A stretch of 64,000 bases of DNA from Alnus glutinosa (Eukaryota; Streptophyta; Magnoliopsida; Fagales; Betulaceae), in the NCBI RefSeq assembly GCF_958979055.1, contig NC_084898.1, positions 24,331,102 through 24,395,101 of the forward strand, written 5' to 3'. Position 1 is the first letter of the stretch; each line of letters begins with the position of its first letter. A model generated the notes under the pieces. That model did no database searches and was not told the DNA's origin. It saw only the letters and a list, made by a program, of their open reading frames with translations. Made by a program: the position numbers and the translations under genes. This document shows, in pieces, positions 44,401-58,000 of the stretch.

Positions 44401-47400
44401 ACAAAACATTTGCTTGATGCACGATTTTATGTAGAATATTTTGTAACATCTTATAATCTCAATTTTGTTGTAGATGATGAAAGAATCTCAAAGCAAGGAC
44501 AATGTCACAATCCGGTGGGATGTTGGTCTTAACAAGAAGCGTGTTGCATATTTTGTTTTTCCGAAGGTGTGCTACTCTCTTGGTTTTGCCACTTTAATTG
44601 TGAATATTTGCCATTAAATTATTGTATTTTTCCTGATTAGCCCACCTCTTTTATGAGCATGCATGGTGCTTTTTTCATTTTTGAAAATTAAACGACATAT
44701 TTTGTTCTTGTAGGAAGACAATGAGTTGCGTCTTGTACCTGGAGATGAGTTACGGTTGCGTTATTCTGGGGATGCAGCACACCCAGCATGGCAGTCTGTG
44801 GGGCATGTGGTATTGCTCTTCTTTTGAGGGGCATCTTAGTTAAATGTTATTTCTTTGTCCCTTTCAAGCATGCAATGACACATAGCCACAATATATGAAT
44901 GGTATGCATACTATTTTTGTTGTTTCAGATCAAGCTGACTGCGCAAGAGGAGGTTGCACTTGAACTACGTGCTAGTCAGGTAGTTAAAGCCTCCTGTATT
45001 TAGTTTGTTTCTTATTTATTGAGTCTATCATTATTGCTATGCTTACTATTGTCAATATTCTATGCAGGGAGTTCCAGTTGATATAAACCATGGTTTCAGT
45101 GTTGATTTTGTATGGAAAAGTACAAGCTTTGATCGCATGCAGGGAGCAATGAAAACATTTGCGGTGGATGAGACTAGTGTTAGCGGGTAGGCTGGCTTGT
45201 AGTAATTTTATTTTATTTTTTGTATGTAATAGGTTCTTGGAAGAAGTCTTGAATGTTGGCTGTGGTATCTTATTTTGTTAGCTTATTTTATCCAATAATT
45301 TTCTCAAAATATCACGGAAAGGTAATATGAATGAAGATGCTAATGCAGATAATCTTTTTTTTTTTTTTTAATTATATCTTGTTTAGATATGTTTGACTTG
45401 TCATTGCTTGCTATAGTATTGACTCATTTCAGGGTTTGTGTTGGAGATTATACTATCCTGGTTTAATTTGTTTGTGATTATCTTAGATTTGATTGGGCCA
45501 AGATGTGCCAAGCTCAGATCATAGGATTACTTTCTTATTGAACTATTGTGATCTTTTAAATGGCCTGATGTAATCATGAATATTGCTTAAATATATTTAT
45601 TTAAACTGGCTTACAAAGGCCTAACACAACCTGCTGTGGGCCTTAAATTTTATCCTGGGTTTTGGCTCAGTCTGCCAGTATTCTGGATGCAGTGGACAAA
45701 TATTAGATCATCCTATTCTAGGCAGTCAACTAAAGAGACCATATATGTCTTGCACTTGAATTGTTTTCTCTTTAACTTGATGGCGTCTTTCCATGCAGTT
45801 ATATTTACCACCACTTGTTGGGCCATGAAGTTGAAGTTCAGATGGTTCGCAATACGTTGCCTAAACGTTTTGGTGCACCTGGTCTTCCGGAGCTCAATGC
45901 ATCTCAAGTATGCTAGTCCTGATCATACGCTCTTTAAGTTTATCTTGAACTTGTTTTATTGATGTATGCTATCTATGTTATTGCTTGAATGTTTTAGTCA
46001 TGGAAAAATTTCATAAAGTATTTTGAGGCTGCACACTTAGAATAGAGTGAGGTTATTTTTAGCTACAAGTGTGAATGGAACCCTATGACGATGCACATCT
46101 TGATTAAATGGAAAACAAAAACCAGGCATTACCCTATAACAATAGGCCTTCTTGACAGGCCTATTGATGTAAATGTTCTTGTCTAGCTTTCCGAACTTTC
46201 TTAATAATGAAGAAATATATGATCTTTCCCCTGCCGAGATCCTGTTGGACCGTTTTTGCCTCCACATATGTGCCATCATGAAAGCGAACATCACTTAATT
46301 CTGAGCACAAGTTTTTCTACATTTGACATGTGTATCATGTGACCCTAGTTTGTTTACCTTCATTTCCTAGTTTTTTTTATTAATTTTCTTCTCAAAGTTG
46401 CATTGCTCAGTGTGATTATTACTATTTTGACAGGTGTTTGCTGTAAAGAGCGTCCTTCAAAAACCTATAAGCTTGATTCAAGGCCCACCTGGCACTGGAA
46501 AAACTGTCACTTCCGCAGCGATTGTATATCACATGGCCAAACAAGGCCAGGGGCAAGTAGGTCTAATTTCATATTTCCCGTCTGCATTTCTTTTTGTTAC
46601 TACACTTATGATTATAAATTCTTTTGTCAGGTTTTGGTTTGTGCCCCTAGTAATGTGGCTGTAGACCAACTAGCTGAAAAGATAAGTGCGACTGGGCTAA
46701 AGGTGATGAAGAAGAGCTTTTGCTTGCAGCTATGCTAACTCTATAATATTTATTTATTTGGTGTTGTATCTTTTTGTTGTATTGTTTATTGTCTTTTCTG
46801 GCCATACCTTTTCTTTTGTGCCTGTGAATAAACATATTGTTGAATGGATTTTTATTTGGAAAGAGAAGTAACATGTATACGATCTTCGTCTGCTGTGAGA
46901 AAAATATTGGAAGTATGATCAATAATCATGTGTAGAAATCTATTATGAACTTTTTTGAACGGACAAAGGAAGCTGAATTTACAAGTGGCTGAAAACAAAA
47001 TCATTGGCTAACTCCCTTGTCCAACTTTTGTGTGCCATAGCTCGTGTCTATCCTTCTTTCAAGCAGACCATGACCTTAGCACTCTGAGTTTCCATGGCCT
47101 GCCATGATAAATCCCCTTAAGGAACTGGAAATGACCGAGGCGAGACTATATGAATAATGAAGTACTGTAAATGTGTATATTTTTTAGATGCTTTCTTTTC
47201 CATGATGGATAATAGACGTGTAGCTTATGCTGATGCGCTTGTGTGTTAATTACTGCAGTAGTTAGGATTCTGTGAAGTGCTTGTTATTTTTATTTATTTA
47301 TTTTTTCAATTTTATGGTGCATAGAATAAGGGTCATTTTCAAAGCTGTGTACAATTTGATCTTTAACACCTTTGTTAAAGTTGTTACCATTATATTTTCT

Positions 47401-50400
47401 CAAGATGTTTTTGATAATTTTTGTTAATTTTTCAAGAGACTAAATACTGAAAGTTGTGGATTTTTAATTATCAAAATTTGTTTGGGGAAGTATCCTATAT
47501 ATCTCAGTGGATAAATCTTCAACTAATCTGACATATAATTCTGAGGAGGTATCTTTTAAAACATGTTTTTGGTTAATATGTTGTGGATGGAACTTTCTAC
47601 TTCTTTCTAAGTTTATTTAGTATGCTTGTCTGAAAAATTGTTGAAATTTCATAAAGTTCTGCACAATGTTAGTCATCAATATATTTGTAAGTTATGGTCA
47701 GATTTATATGTTGCTGAGGACTTGATTTTAATTCCTTAAGGGTTTTCTGATACTTGAATATATAATTTTACCCACGATTATGCATCATTATCTTTGCTAA
47801 AATCAAGTGACTTGCAATGTTATTGTTTATTTCTTTTATGTTGTTATTTTTTACTTGGCATTTAATTTGGATTTTTTTTTTTTTTTTTGGCGGGGGGATG
47901 TGATTTCAGGTTGTTAGGCTTTGTGCAAAGTCGAGAGAAGCTGTGAGTTCTCCGGTTGAGCATTTAACCCTTCACTATCAGGTTTGTTAGTTGTGACATC
48001 TTTAAATACTGTCTCATATTGCTACTCTTATGTTCTACATTCTTAGCGTGATTTACATGCTTACAGGTTCGACATCTTGACACATCTGAAAAGAGTGAAC
48101 TTCACAAGTTACAACTACTGAAAGATGAACAAGGTCAGGCTTATTCTCTTATTGCTTTATTATTTTCTTTTCAATTTTTTATTGTTAATGGATTGAATAT
48201 TCAACTTGGGATGTAATACGAACGATTTCTTATAATTCCTAGGGTATTCTACCGAGTAGATTTCCTCATACCTCAACCATTATTTTATTTTTTTGATAAG
48301 TAAACGTAATTCATTAAAAAGCACGGAAAGCCTAACCCAAGTACACATCAAGTATAAAAGAGAAACACCTAATTCAACTTGGGATGTAATATGAACGATT
48401 TCTTATAATTCCTAGGGTATTCTACCGAGTAGATTTCCTCATATCTCAACCATTATTTTCTTTTTTTGATAAGTAAACGTAATTCATTAAAAAGCGCGGA
48501 AAGCCTAACCCAAGTACACAGGAAGTATAAAAGAGAGACACCTAATTGAAAGAAGAAAAAAGCTCAAGAAAAATATGAAAACTAGAAATATTTGAGTCAA
48601 ATGCAATTGTGCAAAGGTAAAGAGTCCTAAAGAAAAAAATCCTTTAGATCCCCCATCGTCAGTTCACAATCTTGAAAAAATTGATTATTTCTTTCACTCC
48701 AAATACACTACAAAATTTTCAAATTAAATGATAGAGATTTTGCCATATTTGCATTTATCACTTCATTATTTACCATATTTATCACTTTCTATGATAAATA
48801 ATGAGATGATGAATGTTAATGAATATAGTAAATAATACTTATAAAATAAATGTTAGTAGGGCAAAATCTCCACCATCTAATTTGGAAGCAATGGTTAGAT
48901 TTGAAGAAATTTGAGGTGAGGATTGTATTCGGTGGATTCCTTCAAAGAGGAAGAAATTTGAGGTAAGGTCGTTTTTTCATGTGTTAACTACCTCACGGGG
49001 TTCTTCTTTTCCTTGGAGGAGTGTTTGGAAAGTTATAGCCCCTTTGAGAGTGAGTATTTTTGTGTGGACAGCGGCTCATGGGAAGATTTTGATATTGGAT
49101 AATCTGAGAAAGATAAGAGTGTTGGTGGTGGAGTGGTGTTGTATGCGTAAGAGGGGAGAAGCATCTATTGATCATCTTTTACTCCATTGCGAAGTGGCTA
49201 GAGAATCGTTGAGTGCAATCTTCACCCTATTAGGAGCCCATTGGGTGATGCCTGCCAGGGTGGTACAGGTGTTAGATTGTTGGCAAGGTCAAATGGGTAG
49301 ACATTCAGCTCTAGATGTGTGTAGGATAGTTCCGTTGTGCTTAATGTGGAGTATATGGAAAGAGCGGAATGCTAGATGTTTTGAAGATTGTGAGAAGACG
49401 AGGGAAGAGCTCAAGAACAACCTGGTCAAATCGCATTTTAGTTGGACGGGCACATAATATATCTCAATTTTCTAACTTATATGAATTTATGGATTTTTGT
49501 TTTTCTTTTAGCATGTAAGAGGGACTTTCTTTGTATCATCATGTGTACTAGGGTTGCACCCCTCAGCGCTTTTCAATGAAATGAATTATTTATCAAAAAA
49601 AAAAAAAGAGATTTGAAGTAATCTACTCTATAGAATACCGTAGGAATTCTAAGGAATCCTAATCTGTAGTGTAGAATGTCCAATTCTTCAAGATTTTAAA
49701 TTAGAGCAGTTAGATTTGAAGGTTGACTAGCTTGGTTTAATTATTTAATATCTTGGGAGGTGATGCACCTATGTCTGGATCTAAATCTTTACGGTTATCT
49801 TCTTTTGTGGCTTTGATTCTGCTTTAAGTTTTGTAAGCGCAGAGTTGTTAATAGATACTTCGTGGACAAAGAAAGGATGATTGAGGAGCTCAGAACTTTC
49901 TTTTTTTATTCTTTGTTCTCTTGGACTGCTACGTTCCTAGCTCCCTTAGTGATTAGCTTTCATGACTTTCTTGTTCTTTTTTCTTCTCCGTCTTAGACGC
50001 TTTTCTTGTATACTCCATGTATACTCGATTGCGCTTTGCGTTTTTTAATGATATCTCTCTTATAAAAAAAAAAAAAAAAAAGGTTGTTAGATCATTCAGG
50101 CCATAAATTCAGGAAAAAAGCCATACAAGAGAGAATGATGTGCAAGCTGTAATATGATTCGTGTGAACATATGCACTTTGAATTGGAAGTACTTATTTCT
50201 TGATGGCAATTTGTTTCATATTTCTTTTTCCATGTGTACAGGAGAACTGTCTAGCAGTGATGAGAAAAAGTATAAAGCACTGAAGCGGGCAACTGAGAGG
50301 GAGATTTCTCAGAGTGCTGATGTCATCTGTTGCACATGTGTTGGTGCTGGAGATCCTCGATTGGCAAATTTTAGGTTCCGCCAGGTTGAAATGCATCCTG

Positions 50401-51879
50401 CATGTGGATGTTAGTCTAGGATTCACAACTTAAAAGCTTACACTTCCTGTCCTTTTTTTTCAGGTACTTATTGATGAGTCTACTCAGGCAACAGAACCTG
50501 AATGCCTTATTCCTTTGGTTCTTGGGGCAAAGCAGGTCTGCGTTGATCAAATCTCAGCTTGCCATTTTACTCCCATTTCATGATTGGTCTTCTGACAGGA
50601 AATTATATGTTAGGTTGTTCTTGTTGGTGACCATTGCCAGCTTGGTCCAGTCATTATGTGCAAGAAAGCAGCTCGTGCTGGCTTAGCCCAGTCTCTTTTT
50701 GAACGTCTTGTTCTACTTGGTGTGAAACCGATTAGATTGCAGGTAATGTATAGTGTACAGCTTTGTGCTCTGTAGTTGTTAAAGTTTACCCTTATTCCCT
50801 TCTTATCAAAAAAAGAAAGAAATTACCTTATTCGCTTCTCATATGATGAAGTCCGATCACTTTTTTTTTTTTTATTATTCTGTATGAATGGATTCCATTA
50901 GTTTTCTTCATAAACTTGCAGGGGCAGAGGCAACGTGTTTGTGCCATATAGTTGGAATAGATAGGTGTGGGAAGTATTTTGATGTTACAAATAGAAGTAT
51001 TTTGATGTTAATCAACAGTTTTACATAAATAAATTTCACAACATCATGGTCAGTATAATGATTTGCATTAGCATTTGTAGCAGCTGGCCAGAAGCCCATA
51101 TTATTGATTTTCAGATTGCATATCAACCCTTATGGTTTGCGCGTGGGTGCGGAAATGGGGGGTGGGTGGGTGGGTGGTCGGAAGTATTTGATATCAGATG
51201 CTGATTGCTCTCATGATTCTTACTCTTAATGATCATATAATTGAGAATATATATGTTTGACCTGTGCTGATGCTATAACCTTTTATTTTCCTCTGGAAAG
51301 TTGTGTATGTTCGATGTGTCAAAGTATACAGCAGACCTTGTTATGGAGTTATTCAATGTCATTACCCAATATTCAATGTTGCAAGACTGATTTATTACAT
51401 TCTGTTTCAAATCCTAGGTTCAATACCGTATGCACCCATCTCTTTCAGAATTCCCATCTAACAGCTTCTATGAAGGCACACTACAGAATGGGGTTACTGT
51501 CAATGAAAGGCAATCATCGGGCATCGACTTTCCTTGGCCTGTGCCCAATCGTCCCATGTTCTTTTATGTTCAGGTATTACAACTGCCAACAAGTCTTTAT
51601 TGTTAGATTTTGGTTGCTGTGAGCATAAATATAACCAAGTGATGGAACAGCTAGTGCGTTAGTTGATTTGATATCTAGCTTGGGTGTCAAATAATTGTTT
51701 TGATTCTCACTTGTCAAAAAAAAAAAAAAAATTGTTTTGATTCTCGGGAACATCATAAATTGATTAATTTTGATGCTACAACAGGTTGAGCTCTGTTTTT
51801 TTTTTTTTTGGTGCATGTACTTTCAATATCATGGACTTATTTTTCCAATTACTGTTTTGATAACAAATAGCTCCATTTT

Positions 51880-51916
<37 letters not shown>

Positions 51917-54900
51917 TATTTTTTTGTAGATGGGACAAGAGGAGATAAGCGCCAGTGGAACATCTTATTTAAATAGGACTGAGGCTGCTAACGTTGAAAA
52001 GATTGTAACCACTTTCTTAAGGAGTGGTGTAGTCCCTAGTCAGGTAATTCTATGGATCTTTGCTTCTGAATTTCTATAGGTCCAGTTCTGTTGTTTGTTC
52101 AGTGATTGATTATGTCCCACATCTTACAGATTGGGGTGATAACACCATATGAAGGGCAACGAGCATATATTGTGAACTATATGTCAAGAAATGGTGCTCT
52201 CAGGCAGCAACTGTACAAGGAGATTGAGGTAATCTTTATATTCTACTCACCAGATATAAGGCCCTGTAGATTGTTTCTTGCAGTTACTGAAACAATTTTG
52301 TTTATTACAGGTTGCGAGTGTAGATTCATTTCAGGGAAGGGAAAAAGACTACATCATTCTATCATGTGTGAGGAGTAATGAACATCAGGTTAGTTAATTT
52401 AACATTTACACTTTATTTTCAGTGTGCAACGCCTGCATACATGAGCTTAAATTTCTGCCCTAAAGACTCAAGATTGGTTCTGTTTACCTTCTGTTTTATG
52501 AGGCAGCAGAGATACAGTTGTTCTAATCATTGTTGTTGTTACCCTTGTCATCATCATAGTTGTCATTGTTGTTAGTGGTTCTAAATTTTTTTTTATATTC
52601 TTTAGATTTTAATGCGATTGTTCATGGCTTTAGGATTTGATTTATTTTGATTCTTGTACTGCTATACTCTATGACCATATCCATATGAAATAACAATATC
52701 CACTGACAGAATAATGAGATGAAAGTTGGAGAAATTTTTTAGCTTATGTTTATCCTCCCTTTTTTTGCATTACTAGTTGATTTCTGTCATATATTTATTA
52801 TTTTGTAGTTATAATTAAACTATTTATGAAGTGACTGTGAGCTTTGGTTCAAATAGCATCTCCCCTTGTAAGAATAAGGCAGAGGGTAAGGTCCTAGATT
52901 CAAAACCCATTGGGTGCATGTATAGCTTACCCCCCAAAAAAAAACCCTTAGGAAACACGTATATGAAATCCATTTGTTTACAATATAATGTTTACCTAAA
53001 CACATCTGTGTTTTTAGGTGATTGATAGATTCTGAACATCTGCAAAACAAATATTTCCAGTTCTGCTTTTATTTGCACTTCGTCAAAAATAACTTTGAGT
53101 CTTGTTGCTTGATTGTTGGACCCTTCTTTTTCAGGGAATTGGATTCCTTAATGATCCTCGTAGACTCAATGTTGCTTTAACGCGTGCTCGATATGGTATT
53201 GTCATTCTGGGGAATCCTAAAGTCCTGAGCAAACAGCCACTGTGGAATAGCTTATTGACACACTACAAGGTATGTCTCTGTTTTTCTATGTCACTTGTTT
53301 TATGCGATTGTGGGTTTTTTAAGCCTCTATTTTATAGCACTTCCTATGTGCCGGAATTGTTTTTGGCATGTTTGAAGCTTGCCAGCTAATATTATCTCAC
53401 AGTTGCCATCATTGTTTGTGCTAATGTTGCATGCATAATATGTTAATATTGCGTAATTAAGTCACATGGTATTCTTCTTGGCCAACTTTCGCTAAAATTT
53501 GATCTTGTGACAAATAAAGGGATTTAGTGGTTTTTGGTTGATAAACAGTTCATGGTATTGCAAATCACTTTTGACTTGCTATTACTAATCCCTTCTTTGT
53601 TACTGAACAACTAGTTTTCTTTTTTGTCATAATGTTTCAACAGGAGCATGAATGCTTGGTTGAAGGGCCTCTGAATAACTTGAAGCAGAGTATGGTTCAA
53701 TTTCAGAAGCCCAAAAAGGTATGGCAATGACCAAAAAAAAAAAAAAAAAGGAAGCAAGTTGATCTCTTTGTTTATTTTTTCTTTTCATTTTTGGTTTTGA
53801 GGGGGGGGGGGGGGGGGGGGGGTCGTCGTTGGAGTTGGTTGTCAATTATGAAGCATTTATGTGGATAAAAGCTGATGTTATGGTTATTGTTTTTGACAGA
53901 TCTACAATGATAGGAGACTTTTCTTTGGCGGTGCACCTGGAGTTGTGGCCAACGATGCTTTTGGTTCTGCTGCCTCATCTGGCCCAAATGCTGATAGAAG
54001 AAGCATTCGTGGTAGGGGTATGTTACTACTATATCATATATTAAATTTAAAATTATTTATCACGTAAGTTCTGCAGTTCTCCTAGGTGCTTAGGATATGT
54101 ATGTGTTTAGGAGTCCTATAAAGACACTTTAAATCCAGAAGAGGATATGGCTTCAGTGTGCTAATTTTTCACTGTTAATATTATATCTGTAAGTAGTACA
54201 TGATTGAGATACTATTTTGTTCCAACCGCAGGTACTTTTGTATCTCCTGGCCCTCCTAATGGTACCCATAAGCCTGGGGTGCATCCTGCTGGGTATCCAA
54301 TGCCTCGGGTTCCCCTTCCACCATTTCATGGCAGTCCCCATTCTCAGCCATATGCTATTCCAACTCGTGGAGCTGTACATGGACCAGTTGGAGCTGTTCC
54401 TCACGTCCCTCCACCAGGAAGTCGCGGATTCGGGGCTGGGCGTGGCAGTGCTGGTGCTCCTATTGGCAGTCATCTTCCACACCACCAAGGCACCCAGCAA
54501 GCTATTGGAAATATTGGCTCTACTTTCAACTTTCCTGCTCTGGAGAATCCAAACAGCCAGCCATCTGTGGGTGGTCCATTGTCTCAACCTGGGTTTGTTA
54601 ATAATGTCTGTAATCATTCTTTCTTTTTCCAGTTTCATGCCCAATTTCTATATTCTATCTCGTTATGATGTTGTGCCCTGAGAGTATCTTTTTCTGTGTC
54701 AGATGCCAGTTCAAGGACCAAGCCAAACATTTCGTGATGGATTTTCAATGGCAGGAATGTCTCAGGTACTTATTGTACTTAGAATAGATAACTATATGTT
54801 CATTTATTTGTTTGTTTATGTATTTATTTCTGATTTTCGTTTCTTTGAATGTCTTTCATTTATTGTCAGGACTTCTTGGGTGATGACTTCAAAAGCCAGG

Positions 54901-56093
54901 GATCACATGTTCCTTATAATGTTGCTGACTTCTCCACTCAGGTACACATCAAGGAAATCCCGGTCTAATAATGCACTCGAGCATATGTCCTGTACGTTGG
55001 CAAAATGTGTGTTTGGATATATTTGATGTTGGAAATGTATTGGAAACTCTTTACTTGTATCAACTCAAATCTAGCTTCTCATATCTTTTGGAATTTTTTT
55101 CCCCTTGCATTAAATGTGTCTTCTATAAGTGGTTCAGATGAAGCTTATAGGCAATGGATGTGTATAATGTAATGCAATAAATTTCTTTGGATGTGAGTTA
55201 TTAGGTGTATTGAGGAGGATATTTTAGAGGTTATTTTTCACAATATTTTCAATTTATTGTTTTCTATTTTTCTTTCAAGACAATTGAGGTTTTATTTGTT
55301 GGGTGGATTTATAATAAATGGTGCCACTTTATTATTTATCATGTTGACATGTTGCTAGCATGTTATGCAGGCTTCTCAAAGTGGATATGGGGTTGATTAT
55401 GTAACCCAAGGAGCACAAGGTGGGTTTCCAGGGAACTTTCTAAACCAGAATTCTCAAGCTGGATACTCTCGCTTTGGTTCGGGGAATGATTTCATGTCTC
55501 AGGTTTGCTCTAGTTGCCATACTCAGATTATTTGTATGCCTTCTACTTTCATATTTCCCGCCCTCTTTTTTTGGGGTGGGGTGGTGGGGGGCTTTTGCTT
55601 TAACATCTGCTCTTTCACAGGACTATATGCCTCATGGATCACAAGGTCTATTTACTCAGGTTGGCTTCAATGACCCTTCACAAGATGATGCATCGCAGAG
55701 CCACTTTGGTGTGGCAAATTCCAACCCTCTTCAGTCTCAGGTTTTTTTTCTGACACCAAACTGTTTATTAGGGGAGTAGAATTATCAAAATGCCAAGGTG
55801 TAGGAAACATTTTGCCACAAAAGAGTAGTTTGCCAAACCTTGCTGCCTGTTCTCCAAAGAGTTTGATGCGCTGTGCTTTTGGCTAAAAATGTTTTCTGCA
55901 TCCTTCCTTGGCTCGGTGACGGGCTGTCGTCTCATGTGAAGTGACTTATTTGCAGGGCCTGATGAATTCTCTCTACTCTCAGCCCTTTGCCCACTACAAC
56001 ACACAGCCTCCACTGAACTTGCAGGCTCCACAGCAGCAGCCTCCACAGGTTCAGAGCTCCTCTCAAAACCAGAAAATCCATTATAATGGTTGA
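41437..56093 (+). CDS. UPF1: UPF1 RNA helicase, nonsense-mediated mRNA decay
   Basis: 29 exons, all GT-AG with consistent phase, 1283 codons: 41437-41994, 43571-43822, 43909-44079, 44205-44255, 44474-44566, 44714-44809, 44929-44979, 45068-45186, 45799-45907, 46434-46556, 46631-46702, 47910-47981, 48067-48133, 50242-50384, 50464-50535, 50614-50742, 51418-51573, 51930-52043, 52130-52228, 52311-52388, 53135-53269, 53644-53718, 53900-54017, 54232-54605, 54703-54765, 54870-54941, 55371-55502, 55621-55740, 55956-56093. UPF1 is the ATP-dependent 5'-3' helicase that marks premature-stop mRNAs for decay with UPF2/UPF3. Order: acidic Asn/Ser-rich N-terminus; Cys/His zinc domain (about 145-290, UPF2 binding); helicase core with Walker A GPPGTGKT (517-524), DEST (663-666), GDHCQLGP (688-695), QYRMHP (728-733), [11 protein letters not shown] (852-862) and NVALTRAR; Gly/Pro-rich SQ/TQ tail for SMG1-type phosphorylation. 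Length is near Arabidopsis UPF1 (1254). No frame break was found; the largest introns hold TE fragments. Confidence 0.96.
48201..48545. repeat. Direct repeat of about 174 bp in UPF1 intron 13
   Basis: Two units (about 48,201-48,372 and 48,375-48,545) share CAACTTGGGATGTAATA, TTCTACCGAGTAGATTTCCT and GTAAACGTAATTCATTAAAA with few differences. The part TTTTTGATAAGTAAACG..GAAAGCCTAACCCAAGTACA looks like a LINE-derived sequence in antisense. It lies within the intron and does not touch splice sites. Confidence 0.85.
48907..49608 (+). mobile_element. LINE fragment in UPF1 intron 13 (zf-RVT-like ORF remnant)
   Basis: 702-bp insertion flanked by AGATTTGAAG at 48,897-48,906 and 49,609-49,618, with a poly(A) end. 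It encodes in the + frame (about 48,981-49,457) a C-terminal LINE ORF2 piece: [20 protein letters not shown], a [13 protein letters not shown] zinc-binding pattern and [15 protein letters not shown], typical of the reverse transcriptase-associated zf-RVT region. The catalytic reverse transcriptase is missing, so it is 5'-truncated and dead. It lies in the same orientation as the host gene. Confidence 0.9.
49851..50082 (+). mobile_element. Second LINE 3' fragment in UPF1 intron 13
   Basis: Flanked by GTTGTTA at 49,844-49,850 and 50,083-50,089, ending with TCTCTTATA plus an A-run. It shares TTGGACTGC, GACTTTCTTGTTC and TTGTATACTCC-like order with the LINE fragment at 29,910-30,250. Confidence 0.7.
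53801..53822 (+). repeat. Run of 22 G in UPF1 intron 22
   Basis: An uninterrupted G homopolymer on the coding strand, 77 bases before exon 23. Such a run could form a G-quadruplex in the pre-mRNA. Homopolymer length may be affected by sequencing error. Confidence 0.85.
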
Positions 56094-56640
56094 GAGACGC
56101 CGGGATTTATGGCTTTGATGGGTTATAGTCCTTGGCATTCTGCAACTTGGTTTGTGCTCTCATGTGTGCCCAAGCATATCTGCTCTCTGCCCTAGAGGAT
56201 GCAGAGGGGTCTGCATTTTGGGGGGGTTACGTTTGATTATCTCCACAGCCCATGGTTGATTATTTTGGGGGCTCTGAATAAGATTTGAGTTGGGCAAGAT
56301 GAACAAACACACTGGCGGCACATCCAGGGCTGGGAGAGAAAAGGATAACAACCCCAATTACCTGCTTGAAGTTTTGTATTGTTTTGAGAGAAGGTACAAA
56401 AAAAAGAGAGGAGCATTACATTACATGGCATGGTTTCGTGGAAAGGGTTTGGATCTTGAAGAAGCGTGAGAAGACAGCGGGTGGCCACATTACCCACTTA
56501 CAGGGAAACCCATTATTTTTATACAGGAGAAAAAGTGACCACTGAAATTCATATACAATCAGCCGGGGAAAAAGTAAAAGCCCAACCCTTTCAGCTCTTC
56601 CTGACATGTAATTATATACTCCACACTATTGTTGAGTAGA
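56094..56640 (+). other. Probable 3' UTR of UPF1
   Basis: Follows the UPF1 stop without repeats or other genes and is relatively GC-balanced compared with the AT-rich DNA beyond about 56,800. No unambiguous AATAAA was found, as is common in plants. Overlapping minus-strand ORFs of 63-86 codons have no support. Confidence 0.5.
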
Positions 56641-58000
56641 CGATGACGATATTTTTAGGAGTGTTTACGGGTGCAAAATACTGCTACCAGATTAAAAAGA
56701 TTTGTGGTATATAAGAAAAGGTGTGATGATGGTTTCCATGTGTAATTTGCTTTGCCTTAATAATTGCCTTGCGTGGGTTTTGGGTTTCATTCATCCATTT
56801 TGTGCTTTTAGACATTTCCCACCCAACCCCAAACTCTGAAAATAATTAGTTCTCAACAACCTATTTAATCACATTTCTAAGTCTCTGTATGTTTTAGCGG
56901 TTTTAAAACGTGTGCTTTAAATAAAATAGTTTTTTTTTTTTTTTTTTTTTTTTTAATTTGTTTGTTTCAGCGGTTTTAAAACGTGTGGTTGATAAAAATG
57001 AATTTTATTAAAATTGCAGTCGGATTGCTTGTTAAAATATGTGAGAGTACTGTTGTTGTCAATTGAGTGTTTAGATGACATTGGTATAACAGTGCTACTA
57101 GACATCCAATCATTTTTAATTAGTTTAATATTATCATTTTTTTTTTTATTTTTTTTTTTATTTTTTTTTTTATTTTTTTATAAGTGTTTAATATTATCAT
57201 TAAAACACTAATTAAGCACGCAACGCAACTACCAAAAAAGATGAACTCACATTGTAACACAATGAGCCACAAACAGACAATCCAATTACCAGATCCAAGT
57301 GCATATATATAATAGTATAATTAGTATAATTTTTTTTTTTTTTTTTTAGTTTAGTTGTAGTGTACTCCATATTCGATGTAGTTTGCTTCTTTCCTAGATG
57401 TACATCAATATAATTGTAATTTTGGTAAAAATTTCAACTAATATGATCAAATGAGTTTTTAACAAGAAATTTGATGACATAAATTTTCATGCCTAAATAA
57501 AAATTAATTAATATTTGGATTATTGACAGAAATTCATTGTCAACATTATTCTAAGCAAATACAAATAATTCAAAAGATTACACTAATTAAAATGTATGCT
57601 TAAATACTTTTTTTCTTTTGTTAAAAACTTTGTAATATTATTTTTTTTAATGCGTTAATTTGTGGCACAATATATATTTTTGTTTCTTTTTCATTTTACT
57701 TTTCAGTATACTACTGGCCTATTATAGGAGTACACAAAATATTGTCATACTGAGATGTCACACGTGCCTTTGCGCAGCTAATAGAATATTGCCTGTTCAT
57801 TCTTCACAAAGCCCGAGAGTGGGAGGACAATCTGATTTTCTATGTTCCTGAAGCTTCCTCAGTTTTTTCCTAGAAAAATCTCTTCAACATTATCAAAAAA
57901 AAAAAAGAAAAAAAAAGAAAAAAAAAAAAAAAAAGACAAAAAAATAAGTATAAAGGGGAAAGAAGCAGAATTGTATTACTGAAAAAGACAAAAGGGAAAA
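56641..58000. other. Intergenic between UPF1 and the methyltransferase
   Basis: AT-rich with long T-runs (56,932-56,954; 57,138-57,177). A short direct repeat AGCGGTTTTAAAACGTGTG occurs at 56,897 and 56,968. An A-run mixed with G lies at 57,894-57,934, near the expected 3' end of the minus-strand gene. No gene seen. Confidence 0.5.

Noticed and set aside
48981..49457. 158-codon ORF as a host gene
   Set aside because: It is a LINE ORF2 C-terminal remnant bounded by a target duplication and a poly(A) tail.
54153..54681. Alternative ORFs over the Gly/Pro-rich exon 24 of UPF1
   Set aside because: Only the frame continuing from exon 23 with correct phase leads into the SQ exons; the others are shadows.
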